Source: Xylaria sp. FL1777 (taxonomy: Eukaryota > Ascomycota > Sordariomycetes > Xylariales > Xylariaceae). Taken from it: a stretch of DNA of 64,000 nt. A model generated the notes under the pieces. The model was not told the DNA's origin and did no database searches. It saw nothing but the letters and a program-made list of their open reading frames with translations. Position 1 is the first letter of the stretch, and every line of letters begins with the position of its first letter. Positions 1 through 12,330 of the stretch are shown in pieces. The DNA lies in NCBI GenBank assembly GCA_022578965.1, contig MU400664.1, forward strand, positions 1 through 64,000. The letters run 5' to 3'. The position numbers and the translations under genes are program-made.

Positions 1-279
1 ACTTATAGCAGTACTAATAAATTAGCGCTTATAATAAGCTTTACATATTTTATTTTAACTTTTGAGCTTTTTTTTCTTTTTTTTTTTTTTTTTTTAGCTT
101 AAAATTTTCGTTTATAATATTAATACACTAGCTGCTATACTATTTAACTAATCGTAATAAAACAAAACTATTTTTTATAACATATTTTTATTTACTGTAT
201 AATATTTTTTCCTATTTTTAAAAATTACTGTTAATAACCTAAAAAATATTTTACCTTTTCTTCATAAAACACTATAATT

Positions 280-318
<39 letters not shown>

Positions 319-723
319 TTTCTTTTTTATTACATACTTAACCCTAAATTCTATACTTTTTACTTTTTTTTACGCTTTTTCTTTTTTAATACTTTTACTT
401 TTTTTTCATAAAACACCTTTAAAAAAAAAAAAAATTATAACTTAACTTTAATCTTTTTTTGCTTTTCCTGTTTTATACTATTATAATAATTTTGCTTCTT
501 TTTTTTTATATTTTATTTTTTTTTTCCTATAAAACATGTTTTTTTAAAAACAACTTTATTATTTTTTTTTTTTTTTCTTTTTTTATAATTTGTTTTCTTT
601 TTATACACTACTTTTTATTACTTACTCCTATTATAATATCTTCTTTTTTATTCATTTTTTTTTGAAAATATTATTTTTACTTTTATATTTTATGTAATAA
701 TATCTTAATATATAACTTTACTT
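1..723. other. T-rich low-complexity AT block, no gene
   Basis: This stretch is long T runs (for example 281-310 and 560-577) broken by short A runs and isolated C. From about 240 onward G is almost absent from the top strand while C is regular, a strong strand skew that the rest of the window does not share. The only open frame, 459-665, encodes Phe/Ile/Leu runs dictated by the T tracts, so I do not treat it as a gene. Confidence 0.7.
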
Positions 724-940
724 TTTCTTTCTAAACCTTTAACCTTTTTTTTATAAAACTTTTAACCTTTTTTTTATAACTTTTTAACTTTTTTTTTATA
801 AACCTTTAACTTTTTTTCTATAATATAATAAACTTTAACTTTTTTTTTATAAAACTTAAAACTTTTTTTTGTAAACTTTTAACTTTTTTTTTATAAAACT
901 TTCACTTTTTCTTTATAAAACCTTAACCTCTTTTTTATAA
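724..940. repeat. Degenerate ~21-23-bp T-rich minisatellite
   Basis: A motif of the form AAC(C), eight or nine T, ATAAA(A)C, TTT recurs at about 741, 764, 786 and 808 and on to about 930, with spacings of 21-23 bp. The copies differ in T-run length and in C/T. The top strand carries almost no G. It resembles a decayed version of the regular 21-bp array at 1265-1587, so the two are probably one family. It contains no gene. Confidence 0.6.
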
Positions 941-1264
941 CACACTAGAAATTACCCCCTAAAATAAAAAACAATAATTATAAACCTTATATTTTTAACT
1001 TGCTGCTTTTTTAAATAATAACATTATTATAACATTTTGTTATACTTTCTTTTTTTTAGCTTTTATATTTTTTTTTTAAAAAATTAACTTATATTATATA
1101 TTTTTTTTTACTATATATATATATTTAATACTTTTTTCCTTTTATAAACTGTTTTTTTTTTTCATTTAACCCTATTTTTTTTTTTTTAATATATTATTTT
1201 TTTTTTATAATATTATACCTCTTTTTTTGCAAACCTTACTTTTTATTCTTAAACTATTATTTTT

Positions 1265-1587
1265 TTTTTTTTAAAACATTATTTTGTTTTTTTTAAACTT
1301 TATTTTTTTTTTATTAATCTTTACTTTTTTTTTATTAACTTTTATTTCTTTTTTATTAACTTTTACTTTTTTTTTATTAACTTTTATTTCTTTTTTATTA
1401 ACTTTTATTTCTTTTTTATTAACTTTTATTTTTTTTTTATTAATTTTTATTTTTTTTTTATTAACTTTTACTTTTTTTTTATTAATCTTTACTTTTTTTT
1501 TATTAACTTTTATTTTTTTTTTATTAACTTTTATTTTTTCTTTATTAATATTTATTTTTTTTTTATTAACTTTTACTTTTTTTTTAT
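1265..1587. repeat. 21-bp T-rich minisatellite, ~14 units
   Basis: The unit is ATTAAC followed by T-rich filler (TTTTA, T/C, T run). ATTAAC starts at 1334 and 1355, exactly 21 bp apart, and the pattern holds through the array. Because 21 is a multiple of three, one frame stays open for 101 codons and reads as a Phe-Leu-Leu-Thr-Phe-Ile heptad. This is an artefact of the period and not a protein gene. Unit-to-unit changes are mostly C/T in the ACT and TTCT positions. Confidence 0.85.
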
Positions 1588-4480
1588 AATTTTATAAAAT
1601 CTAAGCATATGTTATAACTTATATAAGTTTTAAAGCAAGTATACAAAAAAAGCTAAAAGTTTTTTGCTAATTAAATATATTTATAGTTTATAAAAGCTGC
1701 AATATATAATAAAATAAAACATTAAATTTTTTTATAATTAAAATAGTTTTTTTTATTAAAGCTATAACTATTTATAAAGCTAAAAAAAGAATTTACGCTA
1801 GTTTTAAACTTTTTTTTTATAAACGTTAAATTAATAATAGATTTAATAGCTTAAACATAATATTATATGCTATAAATAATGCTTATTTAAGCTTTATAGT
1901 TAAATATTTTACTAAAAAACAATATAGCTAAAATGCTTATATTATTACTAAAAATAAAAGCGTTTATAGCTTAAAAAGCTACTATAATAATAAAAATACT
2001 AATAATTATTTTAGTAAAAGTATAATTAAATATAATAACGTTTTTATTATTTTTTTAAAGCATTAACGTTATAGCTATAATTTTAGCTTTTTTTATAATA
2101 AAATGCTTATTAAAAGTTTTAATGTTATTATTTAAACTATTATTTTTGTTATTATTAAAGAAATTTAATAAAGCAAAAGTAGCTAATATAGTATACTTAT
2201 AGCTTTATGCTTTAATACTAAGTGTTTAATTATTAAAGCTTATATTTTATTTAAAACTAATGCTATATTTTTTACTTTAAAGATTTATAAGCTATAGTAT
2301 AAATTTTAAAACATAAATATAATATGCTAAAAGTTTGCTTAAGTATAAATAAGCAAAACTAAAGCTTTTTAATAAATTTTTAACAAAAAAAAAAAACTGC
2401 AATGTTTATATTATTATTAATATTAAAAATTATATATATTAAAAACTAAACCTAGCAAAAAAAAAACAAATATATAATGTTTATATGCATTATAAAGCTT
2501 TTTTTAGTAATAAATTTAAAAATATGCTTTTTATATAGCTAAGCTTTAAAATAAACCTTAATATAAGTTTTATAAGCTTTAATATTATTATTATAAGCAA
2601 TTTTTATTTAAAAGCTAGCTTTTTAAGTACTATAAAATATACTTTTTGCTTTATAAAACATATTACTAAATATATATTACTGCTTAAGTTTTTTTTTAAT
2701 TATTATAAGTTTAGCATTTTTTTTATTGTTTAACTTAACTATTAGCTTGTTAATTATACTATTTTTGTTTTTAAGATTATATTTCTTTTTATGTATTTTT
2801 TTTTTTTTTAAGCATTAAATTAGCTACTATTTAATACTATAAACTTTTTTTTGCTTGCTTGTTTTTTGTTAAAATATTTAATAATATATTTAATAAATAT
2901 ATTATTTTTTTATATATAGTTTATATAAGCAATACAAGCAATAAAATTTTTATATTTAAAAATGCATTTTTATTAATATATTAATACTTTTTGCTATTTA
3001 ATTTTAAAAGTAGTGCTATAAATACTTTGTTTAGTTTAATTTTAAAAGTAATTTATGTTTATAAAGTAATAATTATAAGCTTTAATAACATTAATAATAT
3101 ATATTGTTATAGCTACTTAAACTTTTTTAAAGCGCTTATTATTACTATTAATATAAAAAATTATAGCTACTTTATTTTAGTATTAAAAAAAGCGTTTATA
3201 TAAGTTTTTTAAACGCATAAAAGCTATACTATATAATTTAATATTGCTAAACATATTAATTATATGCTAAATATAAAAAAATAAAGCTTTAAATAGCTAA
3301 ACATACTTTTAAAGTTTAATTTTTATAGTTAATTTTAATTAAAGCTTAAAATTACTAAAATTATAATTGCTTATTAATATATATAACAGTAAAAATAAAT
3401 TATAAACTATAAAAAAGATTTTATATTGTAAAAATATACAACATTATAAACTTTTTTTATTAATTACTTTTTTTAAAACCTTAATAAAAAAAAATAAATT
3501 AGCAATGCGTTCTTTTTTATAGTTATTAAAGTACTTTATATATATTTATATAAATAGCTAAAAAAAAAAAATCGCGTTACTATAAAAGCTTTTAAGCTAA
3601 AACAATTAGCAGCTTTTTTTTGTTTTAAATATAAATATAAATAAAACATTGCTTAATAAAATATTGCTATAAAGCAAGCAAACATAAATTTACTACTTGC
3701 ATAAAATGCTGCTAAAAAAAAAAAACAATATATATACTTTAAATACTATACCTAAAAAAAATAATAACTTTAAGCATTAAATAGCTTTAAGCATAATAAA
3801 TATACTAATAAAAAAACTTATGCTTTAATATTAAACAAATAATGCTATATACTGTAGTTTTAAAATACTTTATAAAAAATTATAAAACTTATTATAAAAG
3901 TTAACCTTTTTAATACTACTTTAATAAAAACTTTAAAAGCGTTACATTTTTATTTTTTAAACCTTTATATTATTTATATGTTTTTTAAAATAATTATTTA
4001 TATTTATAAAACTTATTATAAAACTTCTAAGTAAAGCTAAATATATTAACTATATTTTTAGCTTACTTGTTATTTATTTATAGCTAATTTTTTTACGTAA
4101 GCTTAAATAGCTATATTAATTATTGCTTACTTTTATATACTTAAATATATTTTTATTTTTGCTTTTTTTTTTTTAGCTATTATGCATGCATTTTACTTAC
4201 TTTTAAATACTTTTATTTTATATGCTTAAACAAAAAACTGCAATAGTTCTGTTTTAATTTTTATGTTTATATATAATTTTTAAAAAGCTATGCATTAGCA
4301 GCAAAAACAAGCTTTTTTTGCAGTAGCTATTGCTTTAGCTATTATATTTATATAACTTGCTGCTATTTTAAAATTGCGCAAAAATAATTAGCTATATATA
4401 AAAAATTAGTATTATTAATATATAAAGCTTGCAGTACTTTAGCTATAGCTTTTTTTGCTATTTTTAAACGTTATTATAAT
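1588..4480. other. AT-rich RIP-like block, no defensible gene
   Basis: This is anonymous AT-rich DNA in which most surviving G+C sits in GpC steps (AGCT, TGCT, AGCA). A 70-codon open frame at 2991-3203 (+) reads as an Ile/Asn/Phe/Tyr-rich peptide. I do not recognise it, and frames of this length are expected by chance at this base composition over 64 kb. The block includes one copy of the dispersed repeat annotated at 3588-3882. Confidence 0.6.
3588..3882. repeat. Dispersed direct repeat, copy 1 (partner 9893-10186)
   Basis: About 295 bp aligns in the same orientation with 9893-10186, including the shared stretches TAAAACATTGCTTAATAAAA and ACTTTAAATACTATAC. The two copies differ mainly by C/T and G/A transitions and A-run lengths. 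Copy 2 keeps slightly more G and C (for example CACGTGTAC against ATATATAC). No termini typical of a transposon are visible, so this is probably a fragment of a longer degraded element. Confidence 0.7.
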
Positions 4481-4795
4481 GTATGCTTTTTTATAAAAAT
4501 TATACGCTAAAATACTTTTTTTTTTAAAGCTTTAAAACTATAAGCTAAGCAATAATATAACGTATGCTTTTTTATAAAAATTATACATTAAAATATCTTT
4601 TTTTTTAAAGCTTTAAAACTATAAGCTAAGCAATAATATAATATATGCTTTTTTACGAAAATTATACATTAAAATACCTTTTTTTTTGAAGCCTTAAAAT
4701 TATAAGCCAAGCAATAGCATAATGTATGCTTTTTTATAAAAATCATACATTAAAATATCTTTTTTTTTAAAGCTTTAAAACTATAAGCTAAACAA
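4481..4795. repeat. 81-bp tandem repeat, ~3.9 units
   Basis: The anchor RTATGCTTTTTTA occurs at 4481, 4562, 4643 and 4724, each exactly 81 bp apart. It is followed by an AAAATTATAC(A/G) segment, a T9-10 run and AAAGCTTTAAAACTATAAGC. The units differ almost only by transitions (GTATGC/ATATGC, AAGCTTTAAAAC/AAGCCTTAAAAT). No reading frame crosses the array. Confidence 0.85.
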
Positions 4796-5032
4796 TAGCT
4801 TTGCTTTTATGCTTATTTGTTTAACCTTTAAATATAATATAAACAAATTTATTATTAAAAAGCATATTATTTTAAGTAAACCTATTAATAATAAACTTAA
4901 GCTAAAACTTTTTTATATTATAAGCTAATTTAACTTATTTAATATATATATTGCTATTTTAGCTACTAAAATACTTAATTATATATTGCTACAAACCTTA
5001 AAAAATTAAAAATATAAATGTTTTTTAGAAAA

Positions 5033-5175
5033 GAATAAAAAAAAAGAAAAATATATAACAGCTAATAAAAAAAAGCAAAAAAAAAAAACTAAAACTTATG
5101 TAGCTTTTATACTAAAAACAGAAATAAAAACATTAATACTTTTTACGCTAAAGTAAAAAAAGCGCAAAAAAAATA
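5033..5175. repeat. Dispersed direct repeat, copy 1 (partner 6453-6600)
   Basis: About 145 bp is shared in direct orientation with 6453-6600. The common core includes ATAACAGCTAATAAAAAAAA (ATAATAGCTAAT in the partner), GCAGCTTTTATACTAAAAAC-like DNA and ATTAATACTTTTTACGCTAA followed by AAAAAAAGCGCAAA. The copies lie 1.42 kb apart. Differences are A-run lengths and transitions. No coding content is visible. Confidence 0.65.
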
Positions 5176-6452
5176 AAACTAACTAAAATTAAACAAAAGC
5201 AAAGCAGCTATAAAAGCAAAAGCTATTATTACAAAAACATGCGCGCTACATATATTTAGTAAGCTTAATAATGCTTTTAATCTTTTAATTTAACAGCTAA
5301 TAAAAATAGCAAATTTTTTAAAGGCATTACTTAACTAAATAAATATTTTTAACTTTACTAAATTAAAAACTCTAATAACTTATTTAAATTGCTTATATAT
5401 ATATAAATGCTTTTTAATGCTTTTTAACGCTAGTAAATTATATTTAAAATAATATTTATTAATAAAAAGTATTTATAGTGCTATTATATAAAGCATAATT
5501 ACTAGCATATATTTATTTTAAAAAAAACAACAAAGCTAACGCTGCAGCATAATTGCTAGCACTTGCTTTAAATAAAACAATAAAGCTAATATTGCAGTAC
5601 TTTTTTCTTACAAAAAAAGTTTACAAAAACTATGCTTATAATTATCTATTAGTAAACAAACTTTTAAGCTTTTATTTAACTAAAATAAAGAATTCTTTAA
5701 TATGCTTATAAGCTAATATATTACGCTTAAGTATTTTTTTAGCTAAAACATTTTATAGTTTAAAAAATATAAAATCTTTTTAAGCTAAAAATATTTAATT
5801 TAAATTATATTATGTTTAAAAAAAGCATTTCTATTATTTTTTGCTATAAACTAACAGCAAAAAAATAATAATAACTTGCTTGCTTTAATTATAGTTTGCT
5901 TAATATTAACTAGTATTATATAAAGTAGCTATAACTATAATTCTTTTTATAATATTAACAATATGCTTTTTTAAGCTAAAAACAGCAAAAAGTTCTTAAA
6001 AAATGCTTTATAATAATAAATATTAAGTTAATATAATAATAACTTATAAAACAACGCTTAAAAAAACTATAAAAAAAAAACACTAAGTATTACTTTTATA
6101 GTTCTTAAAAATAACCAAAACAAAAAAAAAAGCTAAATAAGCATACTACAGATTTTAAAGCAAAAAAACAAAAGCAATATAACAAGCATTTAAAAAAAAA
6201 GCACTTAAAAAAAAAAAAAAAAAAAAAGCCTTTAGTTATAAAATAAAACAAGCATAAAAGCATAACTAAAAATAAACGCTTGCAAAAGCATTTAAAAACT
6301 TTAAATTGCTATAAAACTTAGCTAAATAAGCTAAGTTAGCTTATAAGCTAGCCTTAAAAGTTATAGCAATTTTACTGCTAAAATAAACAAAAAGCAAGCT
6401 TTTTTTTACTAATACTTTTAAAAAAAAGAAAATTAAAAGTATAAATATTCTT

Positions 6453-6600
6453 TAAAAAAAAATAAAAAAAAAAAAAAACGTATAATAGCTAATAAAAAAA
6501 AGCAAAAAAAAAAAGCTAAAGCTTGTGCAGCTTTTATACTAAAAACAAAAAAACAAAAATATTAATACTTTTTACGCTAAAGCAAAAAAAGCGCAAATAA
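6453..6600. repeat. Dispersed direct repeat, copy 2 (partner 5033-5175)
   Basis: This is the second copy of the A-rich segment described at 5033-5175, in the same orientation. Conserved landmarks are the GCTAATAAAAAAAAGC run, TTTTATACTAAAAAC and TTTTTACGCTAA then GCGCAAA. The end points are approximate because both copies are bounded by A runs. Confidence 0.65.
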
Positions 6601-7239
6601 CTAAGCAAAACAAAAAAGCTTACTTATTAGCTTGCATAATAAATAAGCTTTAATAAAAACAAGCTAACTAATGTTTTTTTGCTGCTTATTAAAACAAATA
6701 AGCTATTATTATTAACTTTTAAAAAAAAGTTAATATAAGCTTTAATAAATTTAAATAATTTAAAAAAAACTAATATAAATTAAGCTATTAGTATAGCTAA
6801 ACAAAAACAGTTTTTAAACAGTAGTAAACATAATAGCAATTCTTAAATTGCTAAAAATTTAAGCAAGCTAAATAAAAGCATTACTAATTTATTTATAGCA
6901 GCCTAAAAGAAAACTTGCATTTTATTTAAAACTAATGCTGCTTTTCTTTGTTATGCGTTATATTTTTTTACTTTTTAAACCTTTAAATTATTTATATGTT
7001 TTAAATTATATTAAAAATTTAATTTTATATGCTTATTTATAGCTAACTAAAGCGCTTAAAATTACAAAGTACATAATTAGCTTTTTTTAAAAAAACTAAC
7101 TGCATTAAGCTACTATATTTTTTTTTTCCTTTTGTTTTTAATCTTTTATTATTATTTTACTTCGTTCTACTTATTATAACGTTAATATAAGCTTTTCTTT
7201 TTTATTACTTTATAATATAAAAAACCTTTAGCTATAACA

Positions 7240-7425
7240 ATAGTAATTACTTAACAAAATAACAATATAATAAATAACAATAATAATTACTTAATAATTT
7301 AATAATTGTAGCAATTATTTAATAATATAATAATTATAGCAGTTAGTACATAAAACAGTAATTATAGCAGTTAATAAACAATATAATAATTATAGCAGTT
7401 ATAAAACAATAAAAAAAAAATAGCA
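7240..7425. repeat. Degenerate short tandem repeat (AATAATTATAGCAGTTA-like)
   Basis: Motifs of the form AATAATTATAGCAGTTA recur four or five times with irregular spacing (about 7310, 7325, 7355, 7385), interspersed with AACAATATAATAA blocks. Copies differ by point changes and small gaps. It carries no gene. Confidence 0.5.
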
Positions 7426-8394
7426 GTTCTTAGTAAAAAAAAAATATTAAGTATATAAATATAAACAATAGTTATAACAAATATGTAAAAAAATAACGCT
7501 TGCTTAAAATAAAGGTTTTTTAAGAATTAATTTATGTTTAAAACAAATAAAAAGCAAGAAGTACATAATAAAAATGCTTTATATATTCTATATATTTAAT
7601 GCTTTTTTTAGAAAAAATGCTTTTTAGTAAAACGTTAGCAAAAAAAAAAATATAAAAAGGTAGTATTAATAGCGCTATATATTATATAAAAAAAAGCAAC
7701 ACGTAGTATTGCCTTAAAAAAAAAAAAATCAAATAAGCATATGTTTATTACTATAAACATATTGCTTATATAATGCTTTAACTAAAACTTAAACCTAGAT
7801 TTTTTTATAAGTAGCAGTACGTATTACTATTATACTACTAAAGCAAAAAAAAAAATGTAATAAACTTAGTTTTTTTAGCTAGTTGTTTATATAATATTTT
7901 AAAGCATATTAATAAATATATGCTTTAGTTTAGCAATAACCTTTTTACATTTTACTATTAGTTCTAAGCATATTTATTAGTTTATAGTAATAAATATTAT
8001 CTTTAGTGCAATAAAGCACGTAAATCTTTATTGCAGTACAAAATATAAAGTATACGCGTTTTTTTTACGTAATAAGCGCTGTTTTGCTTTATAACTAATT
8101 TTAAAAAACCTTTTTAAGTTTTATTTTAATACTTACATATATACTTAATATATAACATAGTTAAGCTTAGTATGCTTGTTTTATTACTTTTATATTTTTA
8201 TAAGCTATAGTTTATTAGTAATAATACTAATATGCTTGTTTTACTATACGTTATAGTAATAGCAAACATTTATTTCTTTTATATTATAAACGCTATAAAG
8301 TAAAAAAGCAACATTTATAGTAGTTTTACTAAGCAATAACGTATTAAATAATTTAGCTAAGCATTAAGCATAAAAAAACCCTTTAAAGCTACGT

Positions 8395-8552
8395 TTTTTT
8401 TTAAAGCTACGCTTTTTTTTAATATAAATTTTTCTTTTTTCCTTTTTTTAGCTTTGTTTTTTTCTTTTTTTTTTTCTTTTCTTTTTTTTAGCTTTTTTTT
8501 CTTTATTTTTTTTTTTTCTTTTTTTTTTTCTTTTTTTTTTTTTTTGCTTTGC
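8395..8552. repeat. Polypyrimidine tract
   Basis: This is about 160 bp of T with scattered single C on the top strand (TTTTTCTTTT-type). It is interrupted by AATATAA and by AGC steps. The complementary purine strand yields the spurious Lys-rich frame at 8357-8554. Such mirror-like homopurine tracts are common in fungal AT-rich DNA, and I attach no function. Confidence 0.7.
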
Positions 8553-9892
8553 ATTTTATTGCTACAAACTCTTTTTTTTCTACTAGCGCTTTACTTTCTT
8601 CTTTAGTTGCTTTTTTTATTATATATTAACTTTTTTTAAAACAAAAACTTGCTTAATTTGCACTTTATAGCTACTTTTATAGCTTGCTAATTTACTAACT
8701 GCATTAAAGTTTTAATTAATACTTATTGTTTTTATTAGCGCTTTAAACATTTTAATAATGCTAAAAAGCTGCTATACTATAACATATAAATTTACATAAT
8801 GTATTAAATCTGCGTTTTATAAAAACAAGCTATTATAAACCTTATAAAAGAACTTTTTATAACTAATATTTAAAAACTTGCTTTTTGCTTGCAAAACAAT
8901 AGCTATATATTTAATATAAAGTGCTTTTAAAAAGTACATAATTATTTCTTTATTACATGCTTTTAACTAATAAAAGCACCTAAAAGTTTAGCTTTTGCTA
9001 AAACATAGCAAATAAAGCAGTTTGCTTTATAAGCTATACATTAATTACTTATATTAAAAGTTCAATAAATTATATAGCACTAAGTTTATTATTAATATAA
9101 TTAAAACCTTTGCTAAAAAAGTTTAGCTAAAAGCAAAATATATTAACTTTTTGTTCTTTATAGCAAGCCTAATTATATAATATAATACAAAAAGCGCTAC
9201 GTTTTTACTGCTGTTTTAAGAACTGCAATACTACTTATACTATATAACTTTATGCTATATAAAATCGAATCGAACAAATAGTTACAAAAACATTAAGCTT
9301 GCATTACAAAATGCATAAAAAGCGTAATAAAACAAAAGAAAAAAACTTTGTAAGTTTTTAAGTATGCAATAAGCTTTTAAAGTTATAAAATTATGTTATT
9401 TTTCCGAAAAAAAAGAGCTAAAGCTGCTTTTTTTTTAATTTGCTACGTTTGCAAAAACTTCCTTGCTTTATTATAATGCAATATAAATATGTTTTATTAT
9501 TTTTTTACGTATATTATAACAGCGCAGCTAATTTATTATAGCTTTATATATTTTTTTTTATAGTACTGCTTAAAAAAAAAAAGATAAAACAAAATATGCT
9601 AAAAACTTGCAACGTATTATAACGCTATAATAAAAAAATTAAGATTTAAAGCTATAAAATAACAAAAAAACAGGAAAAACCGATTTGTAGTAAAAACGTT
9701 TTGTTTTTTATAAATGTTTTTTTTTTTTTTATATATAAGTAAAAAAAAAGGAAAATTAGGTTTTTTAAGTTATATAAATTTTGCATTTCTTTTATTTTTA
9801 TTTTTATTACTACTTTTTTCCTTTTATTTACTAAACTACATTACTAAACTATACTACTAAACAATATATATAGTTTTTAATGCTACAAAAAC

Positions 9893-10186
9893 CTTTTAGC
9901 TAAAACAATAAACAGCTTTTTTTTTTTTGTTTTAAATATAAATAAAAATAAAACATTGCTTAATAAAATGCAGCTATAAAGCAAGCGAACATAGACTTAC
10001 TATTTATATAAAATACTGCTAAAAAGAAAAAACAACACGTGTACTTTAAATACTATACTTAAGAAAAATAATAGCTTTAAGCATTAAGTAGCACTAAGCG
10101 TAATAAATACATAAATAAAAAAACCTATGTTTTTATGCTAAACAAACAATGCTATATACTATAGTTTTATAATACTTTATAAAAAA
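9893..10186. repeat. Dispersed direct repeat, copy 2 (partner 3588-3882)
   Basis: This is the second copy of the 295-bp repeat described at 3588, in the same orientation and 6.3 kb away. It keeps a few more G/C positions than copy 1 (ACACGTGTAC, AAGCGAACATAG), so it looks slightly less mutated. Beyond both ends the two loci diverge. Confidence 0.7.
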
Positions 10187-12284
10187 CTACTGTTTTGTTT
10201 TAAATATAAAAAAAACAGTTGCTTTTTAAATAATAATAAACAGCTATTTTTTAAATAATAATAAACTATTTTATTTAATTAAGCTTAATTATTGTTAAAA
10301 TAAGTAAATATAGTACACTTTATATTTTTTAAGCTATATATATTACTTATTTTTTTTAACTTTTAGGTTACCTTTTTTACTTTTAGTTGTTTTAAATATA
10401 CTACTTTACTTGCTATATTATATACTTTTTTATAATTTTAATAATTTTTTTTTTTTTTTTTTTATTTTTCTTTTTTTTTTTTTTTTTTTTTTTTTTTTCC
10501 TTTGTTTTTTTTTGGTTATTTTTTTTTCCTTTTTATAATTCTTTCTTTTTTAAGCATACGCAATAAAACAGCTATACTAACTAATTTGTCTTTTTTTTTG
10601 TTTATTTAACCTTTTTTTTTAGTTTTGCTAGCAATAAATCTATTGCTTTAAAATTTGTAAACCTTAGAACATTATGTATTAAAATGCTTAACGTTTTTTC
10701 AAAAGCTTGCTAAAACTAAAGACTATTTAGTTTTATAGCTAACTTAGTAATTTTATAAACTAACATGCTTTTATAATTATCGTTTTTTAAAGTTTGCGTT
10801 TTTTAGAATTGCTACTGCTATTTATGCTACTTTTATTAGTTATAAAAGTTCTAAAGCAACTTATAATTAAAGCAACCTAAGTAAAACTGCAGCTTTTACT
10901 TAAAAAACATAGCGCTAGCTAATTAGCGCTGTTACTTTATTTCTTTAGTTTTAGTATGCTTTTTTTTATAAGCAGTAGTTATTATTATGCTTTTACTAAA
11001 AAAAATAAGCTTAAATGCTATTAAAGCACAAAAAGCAAGCTTTAAAAAGCATTAATAGCTAATAGAAAAATTAGTACTACTTTTTGTATTTTTTTATTAT
11101 GCTTTTTTGCTTTGCTATAATTGCTTAATAGCTTTACGTTTTTTATTGCTAAATAAAAGCGCAAATTATAGCTTTAATAAAATTAGCATAATTTATAGCA
11201 GCTTTTATTTCTTTATTGCAAAAAGCTATTTATGTACTGCAGTAATAAAACGTTTTTTTTTTTCTATAAGGTTTTCTTGTTACGCTTTAGCTAGCTTAAC
11301 TTTCTAGTAAATATTAGCAGTTCTTTTTTTTTTAGCAAAACTAGCATACTATAATAAGCTTTACTATTATAGCTTTTGTTTAGCAAAAACTTTAGTGCTT
11401 ATAAATAAAAAATAATAGTGTTGCTAAGTTAGCTATTATGTTTAGCTTGCTTATTTTTATAGCTATAATTATATAGCTACTAAAAAGCTCTTATACTTAA
11501 AGTTAGTTTAGCTAGGCCTAAACAAACGTAAAGATTTAATAATGCGTTTTTATTACATAGTTACTATAAAGCAATTTTAGCAATATAACTTTTAATAGTT
11601 CTTTAGCTTTATTAAAAAAAAAAACTAAAAAAGCTACTACATTTAATATTACTTTAAACTATAAGCTTGCTACGTAAGTAATAAAAAATTGCTAATATTA
11701 TATACCTTTTTGCTATAAATTCACAAAAATTGCAGCATTATGCTTTAGTTGCTTTTTAAGTTGCAAGTTTTTTTACTTATAGTAGCTATAATAATACTGC
11801 TACATTATAATAGCTTAGCAAACTATATAGCAACACTTTTAACATGCTAGCTTATTAAAAACTAAATTTTCTAAATATAAAATAAAAGCTAAAGTTAATA
11901 ATAAAAGTATAAACGTAGCAAAATTGTTTTATATATAAAAAAAAGCAAGTTATTAGCACATAATATTTAAAATCTAGCGTTGCTTTTTAAGTTTTAAGTT
12001 TTAATAAATATAGCTTTTTAAATATGCTATAATTTCTTGCCTAAAAATAGCATAGCAGCACGTTTAATAAATTGCTACCTAGTATAAAGCTAAAAAAATA
12101 AAAAGTTTATAACTAATATTTTTTATAATATTATTTCTTTTTGTTTTTTTTTTGTTTTTTTTTTTTTTTTTTTAAAGCAATAGCAATAGTAAAATATAGT
12201 AATATAATATATAATATATACTATAAAAATTATAAAATCAAAAAAAAAAAAAAAATTTATAAAAAAATATTTTTTTTAATATTA

Positions 12285-12330
<46 letters not shown>

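Larger units (their letters stand above)
4796..9892. other. AT-rich RIP-like block with short repeats, no gene
   Basis: I see no open frame worth calling in this 5 kb. Besides the separately listed direct repeats it holds a small 50-bp duplication near 5533 and 5582 (AAAGCTAACGCTGCAG against AAAGCTAATATTGCAG). It also has an AT-rich hairpin near 7737-7768 built on GCATATGTTTAT. A 65-codon frame at 8357-8554 (-) is a Lys run produced by the polypyrimidine tract there. Confidence 0.6.

Noticed and set aside
340..960. Telomere repeats (CCCTAA) in the left end
   Set aside because: Single CCCTAA-like words occur (about 342 and 956), but there is no array. The repeating unit is a T-rich 21-23-mer and not a telomeric hexamer.
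1284..1589. 101-codon plus-strand open frame
   Set aside because: It is the 21-bp minisatellite read in a period that is a multiple of three. The peptide is a Phe/Leu/Thr/Ile heptad with no relation to a protein family.
8357..8554. Lys-rich minus-strand frame
   Set aside because: It is the complement of a polypyrimidine tract.
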